A DNA stretch of 57,657 nucleotides from Seminavis robusta (GCA_903772945.1 CAICTM010000592.1:1-57657), one strand, 5' to 3'; positions 40,470-49,544 are shown, counted from the stretch's first letter. The notes: generated by a model from the sequence alone, not told the origin. Translations and numbers: made by a program.

Positions 40470-43163
40470 CTAATTGTGCTTCGTCTTCTTTGCTTGAGTG
40501 TCATCAGTTTGCACAATGCCACCCCTTTTATTGCCAGTGTGATCATCCTTTTCCGCCACTTCGCCGTCCTCATCATCATCCTTGCCATCATCCTCTTCAG
40601 CGGTCCCAGAAATCTCCAACGCAGAAATCGTCGGCTCCATCATTTCTTTCCCCCAAACAAAAACCCCATTGCCGCTGGCCGACTCAAAAGGAAAGTCCTT
40701 CCATGTGGTGCTCTTGACGAAGCTCTCCCACTGACAGGAGAACGCGACAATGCGATTCCCAAATTCCACCTGGAAGCCAAGTGTTTTTTTCAATGCGGAG
40801 ATGAAGAAGTCTATCCCCTTGTGGCTGTAACCGGCGGACCCTGTCTTTGGGCTGATGTCCAGCTCATGGCTTATTCCTTCGTACCTCACCCCCAGAGAAG
40901 CAAAGGCTTCTTTCGTCATTTTCGAACGACGAGAGGGAGGCCTTGCATAATGCTTCGCTTGGTACAAATCAAGGAAAGCACTTTCGTCCCTTCTTTTCCT
41001 CAAAACCATTACGTCTGCACCTTGAACGGTGCTGACGGTTTGTCGGATGACTACATCGAAATCGGTGAGGTCTGCCACTTTTTCTGCGATCAATTCCACG
41101 TCCTTCCCGACTCTTTCTTTATCAGCCTCGCCCTTGTACCTGGATTCCACCTCCTTTGAGACAAAATCTTCTGTGGTCAGATCCCTGTCGCTTTTCGTTG
41201 ACGACGGGGGCCAAGCTTGCACTAGACCATGCAGGCAACATCTGTACTGCCTCTTCTTTTCCTCTTGACTATTCGCATTAGCTTGGCACAGTGCCCACTT
41301 CGCTTCTGCAAGTCGCGCAAGATGATGCTGCAGGATCTCCTCAAAGCTGATCCCGTCTTCGGCAACTAACGGCGCAGTCTGGCCATTGCATGCAAGATAA
41401 CGCAAAGCCTTAGATGTCGAAATGACATCGCCTGTGATCAAACCGGACTTCAATGCATAGTTGTACTCCTCGCTTGAGTAAAGTTTCGGTTGGGATTCAT
41501 AGGCAGGGTTCCCAAGTGTATCCCCAATTCGATTTACTTCGGCATGGAAAAGTATTCGGAAGTGACTCTGCAATTTCTTTTCCACTGTTTCTGGATCATG
41601 CCTCTGCAGACCATTCAGTGCGATGTAAATTCGAGCGCATGCGTCCATAACATGATTTGTCGAACCGAGGATCATCCGTCGTTCATGTAGGTCCTGGTCT
41701 TTAAGACGGAAGGTGTTTAATGTTGAATTAAAGATAGGAATGACTCCACGGAAAAGCATTCGCGTGTTTGTTGCCAGCACTCGAGAGTACGTCCCCCCAA
41801 GGATGCTCTTTCCGGGGACACCACATAACTCGCCAAGTTTGTCAATCGTCTCTCGATCCGGACCGCGAAGTTCAACGACGCCTGATTTGGTCGGATCCGT
41901 GCCGAATGAAGCATATTCGGCATTGAATGCTCTATCGTCAGTTTCAATACCAACACATTCAATGAATCGCTCCAGACCAGACCCGACAAGGACTAGCATC
42001 ACGTCTTTGGCCATATTCCTTGCCCTGATTCTGTTGTATATCACTCGCACTTCATCGACAAGTCCTCTGGCGAGTTCTGGGTCTTTTCCAGCCTCATCAA
42101 TGATGACAACAAGTTCTTCCAGCGTCTCTGTTGCCTGGACATCAGAGTCGGAAAACCTTGCCCACCACCGCTTGGTTTCGCTTGATTCCATTCTCGCTCC
42201 AACAAGCTCACCGAATCGTTTGATGGCTGCATCGTTTCTCCCATCGTTGTTACGCCGGGAAACTTCGCTGACAGCATCAAGCAGGTCACTGTACGTGGGG
42301 TCGGCATAAGATCGTGGATGCAAAATTCCCAGTGCATGACTGCATGCTGAACTCAAAACGCGGTCCTTTGGCTCATATCCAGAAAGGGCACCACCGTCCC
42401 CAAGCTCGCAGTATATAAAGGATGCATCCTTGAACTTTCTCGAGAGGTAACGTTTTGCATACCAGGATTTTCCGGCGCCGCTTTCGCCGGTGATAACTAG
42501 AGCTTGGCCCTTTGAATAGTCAAGATTAAAGGCGATGTTGATTGGAGACATGGCACGAACAATGCCTTCCACATACTCTTTGTGCGCAATCCCAACTTCC
42601 TTGCTGAGTGTCCCTTCCTTCCCGAGAGCGTCTTGATGCGTTCGGCGCAATTGAATTCTGACCCTCTCGCCGGGGAAAAGCACGCTTCGGACTGTTTGGC
42701 AATCCCTCTCAGCGTCGAAACTTTTCCTTTCAATAACAGCGGTATGGTACCTGAGTAGCGTTATGCTGGATTCGTTTAACTTTGAGATTTTTTGTGTAAA
42801 TGCATCTTTGCTTTCTTTGCCATCCCAAATCAGCTGTCCACCACTATGGACGAGGCTGAAATGAAACGCGGCTTCTTCTCCCGCGCTTTCAGCAAATGCG
42901 AACATCGCCAAGTCCTTCATATCCTTTATCGGATCATTCCCGTTGTTGCCGCTAGACCCCGGGCCTATTGTTGTCCCACTACTCCCTCGGTCTCTCGTAT
43001 CAGAACTGCCCTGCAAGATTTTTCGCAATTTATTGACCAAAGCCGCCTCGATTTGCTCTGATTCGTGTTGCTGCCAATCCGCCTCTTGAAACCACTCCAC
43101 CACCGTTGATGCCACGGCCACTTCTTCTTCCTTCTTCATGGTCGAAATTTCCTGAGTAGACAT
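40470..43163 (-). CDS. Crinkler/RHS-type P-loop NTPase fused to a PD-(D/E)XK-like nuclease domain
   Basis: Single-exon frame of 897 residues. Visible NTPase motifs: Walker A GESGAGKSWYAKRYL (226-240, Lys232), Walker B LVVIIDEAGKD (351-361), and a sensor-like strand VMLVLVGSG (388-396). A C-terminal domain (about 690-840) has GADVMVL (D717) and FLDLYQAKHY (QxK at 735-737), the D...(E/Q)xK pattern of the restriction-endonuclease fold. The last about 45 residues are acidic then basic. This NTPase-plus-nuclease layout is that of the retrotransposon-hot-spot (RHS) and Crinkler proteins found in trypanosomes, oomycetes, fungi and algae, thought to come from transposons or selfish elements. No secretion signal is seen, so an intracellular or nuclear role, or a transposon-associated one, is more likely than secretion. 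It borders a zone rich in mobile DNA. Family call is fair; function is unknown. Confidence 0.75.
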   Translation of the reverse strand: MSTQEISTMKKEEEVAVASTVVEWFQEADWQQHESEQIEAALVNKLRKILQGSSDTRDRGSSGTTIGPGSSGNNGNDPIKDMKDLAMFAFAESAGEEAAFHFSLVHSGGQLIWDGKESKDAFTQKISKLNESSITLLRYHTAVIERKSFDAERDCQTVRSVLFPGERVRIQLRRTHQDALGKEGTLSKEVGIAHKEYVEGIVRAMSPINIAFNLDYSKGQALVITGESGAGKSWYAKRYLSRKFKDASFIYCELGDGGALSGYEPKDRVLSSACSHALGILHPRSYADPTYSDLLDAVSEVSRRNNDGRNDAAIKRFGELVGARMESSETKRWWARFSDSDVQATETLEELVVIIDEAGKDPELARGLVDEVRVIYNRIRARNMAKDVMLVLVGSGLERFIECVGIETDDRAFNAEYASFGTDPTKSGVVELRGPDRETIDKLGELCGVPGKSILGGTYSRVLATNTRMLFRGVIPIFNSTLNTFRLKDQDLHERRMILGSTNHVMDACARIYIALNGLQRHDPETVEKKLQSHFRILFHAEVNRIGDTLGNPAYESQPKLYSSEEYNYALKSGLITGDVISTSKALRYLACNGQTAPLVAEDGISFEEILQHHLARLAEAKWALCQANANSQEEKKRQYRCCLHGLVQAWPPSSTKSDRDLTTEDFVSKEVESRYKGEADKERVGKDVELIAEKVADLTDFDVVIRQTVSTVQGADVMVLRKRRDESAFLDLYQAKHYARPPSRRSKMTKEAFASLGVRYEGISHELDISPKTGSAGYSHKGIDFFISALKKTLGFQVEFGNRIVAFSCQWESFVKSTTWKDFPFESASGNGVFVWGKEMMEPTISALEISGTAEEDDGKDDDEDGEVAEKDDHTGNKRGGIVQTDDTQAKKTKHN

Positions 43164-43352
43164 TGCACAAGAAGTGCTCTAAAAAGAATGAGTACCACAG
43201 CGAAGCACGGAGAGAACACGGCGTGGACGGTCCGGTTACCGTATTATATTAGTTGAAACGAGTGCAAAATAGGGTGTCCGTACCACTCACAGCGAAGACT
43301 AATAAAAGCCAGCGAAACTAGAAAGATAATAACTAGATGTATACGTAATATA

Positions 43353-43415
43353 GATGTGGACCGAGGTGGGATAAACCATTTTGCAATTTGCACATTATTA
43401 GAGTACTTCACCTCG
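43353..43415. other. Degenerate origin-like stem-loop (third copy)
   Basis: GTGGACCGAGGTGGGA here is identical to the left arm of the stem-loop at 49722. A perfect 7-bp stem CGAGGTG (43362-43368) / CACCTCG (43409-43415) encloses a 40-nt loop containing TTTGCACATTATTAG, close to TTTGCCATTATTAC in the 49.7-kb copy. The downstream sequence is not related to the other copies. It could be a remnant of the same element or partly chance. Confidence 0.4.
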
Positions 43416-43525
43416 CCCCCCTGCCCCCCCACTATTTTACTGTAGAAACAGCTGAGGGGGGCATGCCTTTAATTACGGTTCCACCTATTATCTCTTTTAG
43501 TCTTATGTACCGCCCGGCGTCATTC

Positions 43526-43987
43526 CTGGGCGACCCGGAAAAAATGCTCTTGCACGAATGCATTGCTATAACGGTTTACGGTGGAAGCCATAGTTTACCC
43601 ACGAACACACAGTTTACTCATGAGTAAACTATAAATCGTTGTTTCCCCATGACTCATGGGGAAACAAGCTGTTTACGCATGACTCGTGGGGAAACAAGCT
43701 GTTTACGCACGAGGTCGTTGTTTACCCATGAGTCGTTAAATCTTACTAACAAAATCACATTGTTTCCCCACGAGATCTTTGTTTACTCATGAGTAAACAG
43801 TAAAAACCTTGTTTACTCATGAGTAAACACTTAAATCCTTGTTTACTCATGAGTAAACAATCGAATCCTTGTTTACTCATGAGTAAACAAGCCTTTAACT
43901 GTTTACTCATGAGTAAACAGTCATGGGTAAATAATGACTGTAAGTGTAAACCGTTTCAACGGTTATTCCCATTTCCGGGTGGCCCTG
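43526..43987. mobile_element. hAT-like MITE, 462 bp, with palindrome array
   Basis: Imperfect inverted ends: left CTGGGCGACCCGGAAA, right (reverse complement) CAGGGCCACCCGGAAA, followed on both sides by an AACGGTTTAC-like block. CAGGG ends suggest hAT, whose target duplication is 8 bp; flanks CGTCATTC and TTTCGTTG do not match, so insertion is old or the boundary is off. The interior is almost wholly made of palindromes of 18-22 bp. No coding capacity. Confidence 0.6.
43612..43918. repeat. Array of perfect 18-bp palindromes, 30-bp period
   Basis: GTTTACTCATGAGTAAAC occurs six times exactly (43612, 43781, 43811, 43841, 43871, 43901). The last five have an exact 30-bp period with 12-bp A/T/C-rich spacers. 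Between the first and second lie related variants (TTTCCCCATGACTCATGGGG and similar). Each unit is its own reverse complement and can cruciform or bind a dimeric protein. Confidence 0.9.
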
Positions 43988-44437
43988 TTTCGTTGGTGTG
44001 AAATATACCGGCACGATGCTTTACATCAAAGGTCGACTTTGTGAGATCCAACACACGGTCCAAGACACAAAAACTGAAGATGCCAGATTCTGGTCCCAGA
44101 GCGAGGCACTGACATTTTACCCTAGACAATTACGAATCAAGAGATATCGAACGGCTACGCTGTTTAACCCTCCACGATGGCACTGACAATCTTGCATTCG
44201 GGAATAGCACCTCCTCATTACACGGCCTTGTTATTTTCAAGAAAAGAAAAAGGACAACTCAAGTTGTAAAAACTTCATCGGCAGATCCTATGACACCAGA
44301 CTTCGTGTGGAACAGGCACGATTTCGAAGACCACCTATAAGATCACCTCAATTCCAACTACCTAACCCAACCTAAGAACAGACTGACACACCGAGAGTGA
44401 ACACCCAAAGCCCATGTCCATCCCTAACCCTAAAAAG
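43988..44437. other. Spacer between MITE and Rep element
   Basis: No gene with recognisable content. Contains an imperfect CCTAACCC run near 44361-44430 just before the stem-loop. Confidence 0.45.
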
Positions 44438-44483
44438 ATGGACCACAGTGTTTTGGGCTATTATTACGTTCACTCCGGTCCAT
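44438..44483 (+). promoter_or_regulatory. Rolling-circle origin-like stem-loop with TATTATTAC
   Basis: Stem ATGGACC (44438-44444) pairs with GGTCCAT (44477-44483), then after a 2-nt mismatch AGTG (44447-44450) pairs with CACT (44471-44474). The loop holds TATTATTAC at 44459-44467. Circular Rep-encoding ssDNA viruses carry such a loop with a T/A-rich nonanucleotide ending in TATTAC, nicked by Rep. Confidence 0.7.
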
Positions 44484-44863
44484 CCGTCCATTTCATTAGG
44501 GATCGGGTTAGGGTTAACCCCTTCCCTCTTGGTTTTAACTCTAACAGCCACCGCGGCAAGTGAGCATCCTCAATGGCGTCTCTCTCAGTCTCCCCCCTAA
44601 TTTTCCGGGTTAGAAAACCCCCTTAACTCTCCCTTCCTCCCCCCTTCATCCTTCCAACCAAACCATCATCCTCATTTTTTTTACAATCAATGTAAGTTAT
44701 CGCCATATGTATGAATGTATGAATCGTTGTGTATGCGTGTGTATGAATCGAATCGTTGCGTATGAATCGTTGTGTATGAATTGAATCGTTGTGTATGAAT
44801 TCTTAATAGCCGTATCGTTTGTTCGTTAGTTGTCTATAATCACCGTCAGCAACTCCAGAATGA

Positions 44864-45765
44864 TGTAAACCACCTAAACTCTCACAAAAAAAAACTCCTT
44901 CTCCCAGGTCCGGACCAAGAGCAAAACACTGGTGTTTCACCATCAACAATTACACCCTGCAGACCTAGATCGACTTCCAGAGGTAGATTATTACCTCATA
45001 TATGGAAAAGAAGTAAGCAGCACAGGAATACCTCACCTCCAGTGCACTGTCTGCTTTAAATCACGGAAGTGGTTATCACAAGTAAAAGCCACCGTAGGCG
45101 AAGCCCATTGTACAGTAACACGTTATCTAGGTAGCTCAATAGAGTACTGCAAGAAAGACGACGACTTCGTCGAAATCGGAACACCACCTCCTCTTACTGA
45201 GAAAGGCAATGACCTCGAAGCCTTCAAAAACTCTGTCAAAGAAGGCGTGTATGACATGAAAACCCTCCGAGAATTGCATTCGAATGTAGTAGCGAGCCAT
45301 GAAAAATTCTGTATAGATTACATGAGAGACAACCAACCCAAGAAAAAACCAGACTTCTACTCCCTCTGCCCTTCGCAACAAGATCTGCATAGATGGTTGA
45401 AAATAGCACCTTCTAAGCATGAAATAATTTTCATAGTGGAGGATCCAGAAGGCAACCAAGGGAAGACCTGGTTTTCGGAATACTATGAATACCTCAATGA
45501 CAATGTCCAGCTAATCCTACCAGGCAAGAAAGCAGACATGGCCTACTTGGTTGAAGAAGACAAGAAAGTATTCCTAATAGACTGCCCCAGGAGCAAACAA
45601 GGAGAATTCATTCAATATGATTTCTTAGAAGAATTAAAGAATGGGGCAGTTAACAGTCCCAAATTCCATTCAATTATTAAAAGGTTCACCACACCCTATG
45701 TTGTGGCGTTCATGAATGTCCAAGCTATCAAACGACAGATACCTGATCTTCCACCTATAATCTAA
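44864..45765 (+). pseudogene. rep: CRESS-DNA-virus-type Rep (HUH endonuclease plus SF3 helicase), frameshifted
   Basis: HUH motif I (CFTINNYT, with WCF before it) lies in the frame read from 44864 and stops at 44963-44965. The rest lies in the frame running to 45765, so one base is missing near 44957. In the second frame: motif II PHLQ (34-37), motif III EYCKK with the catalytic Tyr (71-75), Walker A DPEGNQGKT (171-179), Walker B VFLIDCPR (213-220), and motif C VVAFMN (257-262). A normal Rep of this kind has about 280-330 residues, which fits. Rep nicks the origin loop and drives rolling-circle replication. The upstream CTTCTCCCAG could be a splice acceptor or chance. No ATG precedes motif I in frame after the stop at 44861. 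The nearest named family is not decided; the Walker A form with GNxGKT resembles plant- and protist-associated CRESS lineages. Confidence 0.85.
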
Positions 45766-45836
45766 AAATTATTCAATAGCAGGAAAGATGAATGGAACTG
45801 CTACAGGAAGTAGCTTCCTTTTAAAAATATTTTTTA

Positions 45837-46076
45837 CTATTTTTTAATATTTAATAAATTCCAAGATAGACTTAGTCTGAATAGATTAGCCGCCTTTGTA
45901 ACCCCCTCCTTGATAGGCTTAGTAACCCTATTTCCGTCAGAGTACCCGAAGGCCCTTAAAGTCTTTTCCCTTCCATCGAGAAACACATCATTGTCGATGT
46001 ATCTATGACTTCCCACCCAAACAACCTTCATCAGTAGACTCAGAAGACTGGTGGATTTATGTCCTACCAACTCCAA
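45837..46076 (-). CDS. Small ORF in Rep element, unknown
   Basis: A 79-codon frame with mixed, protein-like composition (GSHRYIDNDVFLDGREKTLRAFG) and a weakly amphipathic C-terminus. It directly follows, on the same strand, the frameshifted frame at 46096-46354. It could be the 3' part of a larger decayed gene. No family recognised. Confidence 0.35.
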   Translation of the reverse strand: MELVGHKSTSLLSLLMKVVWVGSHRYIDNDVFLDGREKTLRAFGYSDGNRVTKPIKEGVTKAANLFRLSLSWNLLNIKK

Positions 46077-46095
46077 TTCAGTTTTTGCAATTCAC

Positions 46096-46354
46096 CTAAC
46101 GTAAACGAGATGGAAGAGGCTTAACTTCGACCTCGTAATCAAGAAAAAAATCCCTTAGTTGCCCCTCAGTCACAGGATCCTTACAACAAACAGTCACTAA
46201 TAACCCCGCCTTCCCGTTTCCAATAACCTACATAATCATACTCAGTAAACCCATATGAGTTCTCCATATGAATAAGTTTCTTTACCGAGTTGTAAAAGAG
46301 TGTAGCATCCCGTCTAGACTTCAATTTAACGACAAACCGCGTCTTATCCTCCAT
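46096..46354 (-). pseudogene. Small basic/acidic ORF in Rep element, one frameshift
   Basis: From ATG 46354 (MEDKTRFVVKLKSRRD) the frame gives 57 residues to a stop at 46181-46183. Past the GFTEYDYVG stretch, an adjacent frame continues with protein-like sequence (GKAGLLVTVCCKDPVTEGQL, DYEVEVKPLPSRLR) to a stop at 46096. One extra base near 46224 explains this. About 86 residues before decay; unknown function. Confidence 0.45.
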
Positions 46355-46371
46355 GTTAAGTCCTTAATAAA

Positions 46372-46790
46372 TTATGACCAATAAACGCGACTTCGCCAAG
46401 GCCTCCGCCCAAAGTTGTTATAGCCGCGATTGTAGTACCCACCCCCACTGTAGTACCCCCGACCAAAGTTGTTATACCTGCGACCAAAGGTATAATCAGG
46501 TCCAGGTGGTAGGTCAGATCCAGATGGTCCCCACTCTGATTGTATTGAGGCGGTGCACTCCATTGCTTTGCATCACCTTCCGATGCCTCTTCATCAGAAA
46601 AACTCTCTGAATCTCCAGACTCCTCCGAAGTCTTTTTAGGCTGTAATTTATCCAGCTTAGCCTTTTTCGAAGGACGTTCCTTGCTTTTACCCTTATCTAA
46701 TCTAACAAAAGTAGTCCCCTCCTCCGAAGTCCTCTTGGTATGCTTAGGAACCACCTCCTCTCCATCAAGTGTAGCCATCACCTTCTTCAT
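46372..46790 (-). pseudogene. Acidic-then-GRY-rich protein in Rep element, one frameshift
   Basis: Starts at ATG 46790 (MKKV) or 46778 (MATLDGEEVV). The first part is charged with Lys clusters (KERPSKKAKLDKLQPKK) and an acidic Ser/Glu run ending KQWSAPPQY. The natural continuation is in the neighbouring frame: SEWGPSGSDLPPGPDYTFGR, then repeated YNNFGRG / YYSGGG units and RRPWRSRVYWS before a stop at 46372. A one-base indel near 46540 separates them. The Arg/Gly/Tyr-rich tail suggests nucleic-acid binding or a structural role; a capsid or ssDNA-binding protein is possible but unproven. Confidence 0.5.
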
Positions 46791-46977
46791 TTTAAAAAGC
46801 GTCCATACTTGGAACATTTTGAAGTGGGTTTTCATTTTTAATGTCGTTGTTTTTAACAAAATAAATAAATAAAGGAAAATCAAGAGTGTAACCCCACCTT
46901 AAAAGGTCACTTAGGAATTTATGGATGAATGAACCCAACCAACTCCGACCCCTCTGTCGCATTTTTCCTCGACAACT

Positions 46978-47346
46978 ATGTTTATCATAACTTGTCTTTA
47001 TACAACAGTTAACGATATGATGGCGGCCATGGCGTTCTTGAAACGCGATACCGTAACTGAAGGCTTCCTCACCTACAGTCACACACTGAATAGAATGAAT
47101 CTATTCTGCCTTGCCGATGAAGAAATCGATGATGTAAAATCCCTTTTCCCTGACTACAGAGTCATTGAATTAGACGACGATGCCATAGAACTCGATCAAC
47201 CCATCACCTTCGAAGCGCTAATGCTAGTAAGTATGGCAGGTGCTGACCTTATCCAAACAAAAAATCTAAAGACCACCCGAAGCCGGTTAATCGAACGATT
47301 GAATCTAAATTTACCAGCACAGACAACCTTCGTTCAACCGCATTAA
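46978..47346 (+). CDS. Small acidic ORF in Rep element, unknown
   Basis: Intact frame of 122 codons. The ATG at 47017 or 47020 (MMAAMAFLKRDTVTEG) starts the protein-like part, with FCLADEEIDDVKSLFPDYRV and ITFEALMLVSMAGADL. Helical composition, acidic centre, basic C-terminus. No family recognised. It is the only frame of the element besides the short 45837 one without an evident lesion. Confidence 0.45.
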   Translation: MFIITCLYTTVNDMMAAMAFLKRDTVTEGFLTYSHTLNRMNLFCLADEEIDDVKSLFPDYRVIELDDDAIELDQPITFEALMLVSMAGADLIQTKNLKTTRSRLIERLNLNLPAQTTFVQPH

Positions 47347-47496
47347 TCTTTCAGATCCTAGATAACAATACTAACCCAGGACGACCCCGTAGTCATCGAC
47401 GAGGATTAAGATAGCTTTAAACCCAATGAGGAATTAAATCTCGCTCGACTAGTGACTAGCAAGTAGCTTCCGGATACTCGGCACACCTCGGGATGA

Positions 47497-47530
47497 CGTA
47501 CTTCACCGGTAAACACGTACTTCACCGGTA
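47497..47530 (+). repeat. Iteron-like tandem repeats CTTCACCGGTAAACAC
   Basis: Two copies of ACGTACTTCACCGGTAAACAC in tandem (21-bp spacing is written here in parts: ACGTACTTCACC then GGTAAACAC). The deletion derivative has the corresponding pair at 49988-50024 (CTTCACCGGTAAGAACAAGA and CTTCACCGGTAAGCAC). The core ACCGGT is palindromic. Tandem short repeats near the origin are the usual Rep recognition sites in circular ssDNA viruses. Confidence 0.55.
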
Positions 47531-47730
47531 AACACAAGATCCAACCTTAAATACCAATCACAGTTGCCGATTTAGATGGAAATTAAGGTCTATCTCATCC
47601 ATGCATGATCACTTAGGCGAGAGCACGTGCAACGACCTCCACCTCTGCCCCCCTCTTGCCTCCACCTAGGCCATGGAGTCCTCGGTGCCCTCATAGGCAA
47701 AAATGATGTTGATAATCTGGAAAGATGCAA

Positions 47731-48027
47731 AAAACCACTCGATGGTTTCGCGGCGGCCTTGCATATGGGTGATCCCTAAGTACAGCTGTGAATAAATATA
47801 GCTCTAAGTACCATACCTATCATGTGACATTTTAAATGAAGTCTACCCCCGAGTAGATTATGAACTTACTGCACTCGGCATGAACTTCTCCAAAAGAACC
47901 CTTGGGTCTTGGCTGGTGACGTAGGGTCGAAGTGCTTCCACCTTCCACGAGCACGATAGGCGCGACAGGCAATGAGTACAAACAACAACAGCAGAACGTT
48001 CGAACCCTAAGCGCAACAACAACCATC
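47731..48027. other. Spacer between Rep element and Crinkler-like pseudogene
   Basis: About 300 bp. Nothing recognisable. Confidence 0.4.
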
Positions 48028-49544
48028 ATGTCTTCATCTGTTTGGGTGCAGCTCTGGTATGAGGGAAAGAATCAACCGTAGGGCCGTTCCGTTCCAGTCT
48101 ACGAATCTGATCTTGCAGCCGGTCGAGAGTGGATCATTGCTTCAGTGATAGAGGCCGCTAAAAAGCAGCTTGAGCTGGATGCTGCGTTGCATCTAATATT
48201 TGCCTACCCCCCAGGAATCACAGGAACCACACCACCTTTCTCTGAAAACAAGGCCATTGATCCTGGTGACCCTGTGCCCACTGGCAGCACTGCCTCCAGG
48301 CATCCCTTGGTTGTGGTGGCACCCGCTCAGAAGCAGCAGCAAGCAAATCGTAAGAAGTGTTTCAATTCTTATTCCACAACAATCAATTGTAACATTTGTC
48401 CTGCTTCCCCCCCTGCTTTTTTTGCTCTCGCCGTTTCCCTTTGACCTGCAGAGAAAATTGACTACGTGTATGCTTATGTGCAGAAAAAGGAGCAGGAAGA
48501 GGCCACTTTACAACTGTCGAAACCTAGATTGTCACGATACCAAAGAGCTGTCCAAGACATTGGAGTTAGAATCGACGCTCCAGAGTGGGAAAAGGATCAT
48601 CTCGTGAACGAGTTCAACACTCTAGATTCGAGGATGGCCGCTTTCACTTGCGATCCTGGAAAGGAGGATTGCGGGCGAACCACAGTCTATACCTTGCCTA
48701 TATCAGGAACAACAAAAACATCAGCCTCCCTCGCCACAGCAAGCTTTTTGATGGAGCTGAGGTGGCCGAACTGTTGTCCACTGATATTGCATCATTTGAA
48801 GTCAAAACAAAAGGCAATATTGATGTTGTGGTGGCACATGAGCGTCACCAAGGAACAAGTACAACCAGGCACAACATGTTGGCTGGTATTGAACTCAACA
48901 GGCAAGACAAGAAGAGTCATGGAGAGATCCATCGGCAGGTTGTCCTACAGCATTTGTCAGCTTCTTTTCTGAATGAAGACACTAGTATCCTGGCAATCAT
49001 GACAGATCTCGGGCCAAGGTGGCACTTTTTTTGGTTCAGCGAGGAGAAGAATCGGCTAATGGCATATCAAGCACAGTCTAAGGGCGAAGCAAACTATCCT
49101 ATTCGTCACATGATGGGAAGCAGTGGTTCAGCCTCGGCCCCAATCTCAGCGCCCACCGACTTTCTGAATCGTGCAACCTGGAATAAAATGTTCCCCCTGC
49201 GCGAAGATATTGCATTCATGGAAGAGGCGGGAGAGGATAACGGCCCTGACGAGGGAGGAGGCCAGGATTCCCGCGGAAAGTCTGGCAGCTCCAGGAGGGG
49301 GGGGCTGTCTGGTGTTCGAGCACAACAAAACCGCCAATCTACAGCTGGAGGCAACAGTAATATAGCGGGAAGTGCAAATGTTATGGCGAATAGCTTGGAT
49401 TTTATGGATGACGAGGAAGAAAGGGAAGCGAGATTCAATGACGTCCTCGAATGTATAGTCCCTCAATTGGGAGTGTTTCCTCACCGCGAGCTGGGACATG
49501 ATCACTATGCAGAAGGTCCACCGAGTCACATTGGAGTTTCGTAG
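48028..49544 (+). pseudogene. Crinkler-like gene (header-type N-terminus, nuclease-like C-terminus), broken
   Basis: From ATG 48028 the frame reads SSSVWVQLWYEGKNQP, then an in-frame TAG (48079-48081), then continues GRSVPVYESDLAAGREWIIA and IEAAKKQLELDAALHLIFAY. That is a ubiquitin-like header pattern as in Crinkler proteins. A 102-bp GT-AG intron (48350-48451) leads to KIDYVYAYVQKKEQEEATL. Near 48640-48690 the protein-like sequence moves to the frame that ends at 49544: LYLAYIRNNKNISL, DIASFEVKTKGNIDVVVA, MLAGIELNRQDKKSHGEIHR. The latter resembles a PD-(D/E)XK core with the catalytic Lys replaced by Asn. The tail is Gly/Ser-rich and acidic. Two lesions (stop and frameshift) make this a likely pseudogene. 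It lies between the Rep element and its deletion derivative. Confidence 0.55.

Larger units (their letters stand above)
44438..47730 (+). mobile_element. Rep-encoding element (CRESS-DNA-virus-like), about 3.3 kb
   Basis: Bounded on the left by a stem-loop with TATTATTAC (44438-44483) and on the right by a block (47499-47730) that carries two CTTCACCGGTAA iteron-like repeats. Both end blocks recur side by side at 49722-50235, where 2,758 bp (44741-47498) is missing. Contents in order: decayed Rep (plus), two or three short minus-strand frames, a basic Gly/Arg/Tyr-rich minus-strand frame, and one small plus-strand frame. The ambisense layout, the Rep family and the origin-like stem-loop all fit a small circular ssDNA replicon that integrated into the diatom chromosome. 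At least three single-base frameshifts show decay. Exact ends are not proven because no target duplication was found. Confidence 0.7.

Noticed and set aside
40446..41159. Plus-strand frame of 237 codons opposite the Crinkler/RHS-type gene
   Set aside because: Antisense of a well-supported 897-residue coding sequence; no domain of its own.
43612..43918. CRISPR-like array (18-bp repeats with 12-bp spacers)
   Set aside because: The genome is eukaryotic, the units are perfect palindromes, the spacers are too short and similar, and inverted ends enclose the array. A MITE explains it better.
47960..48020. tRNA-like B box (GTTCGAACCC)
   Set aside because: No A box at the right distance and no acceptor or anticodon stems can be drawn.
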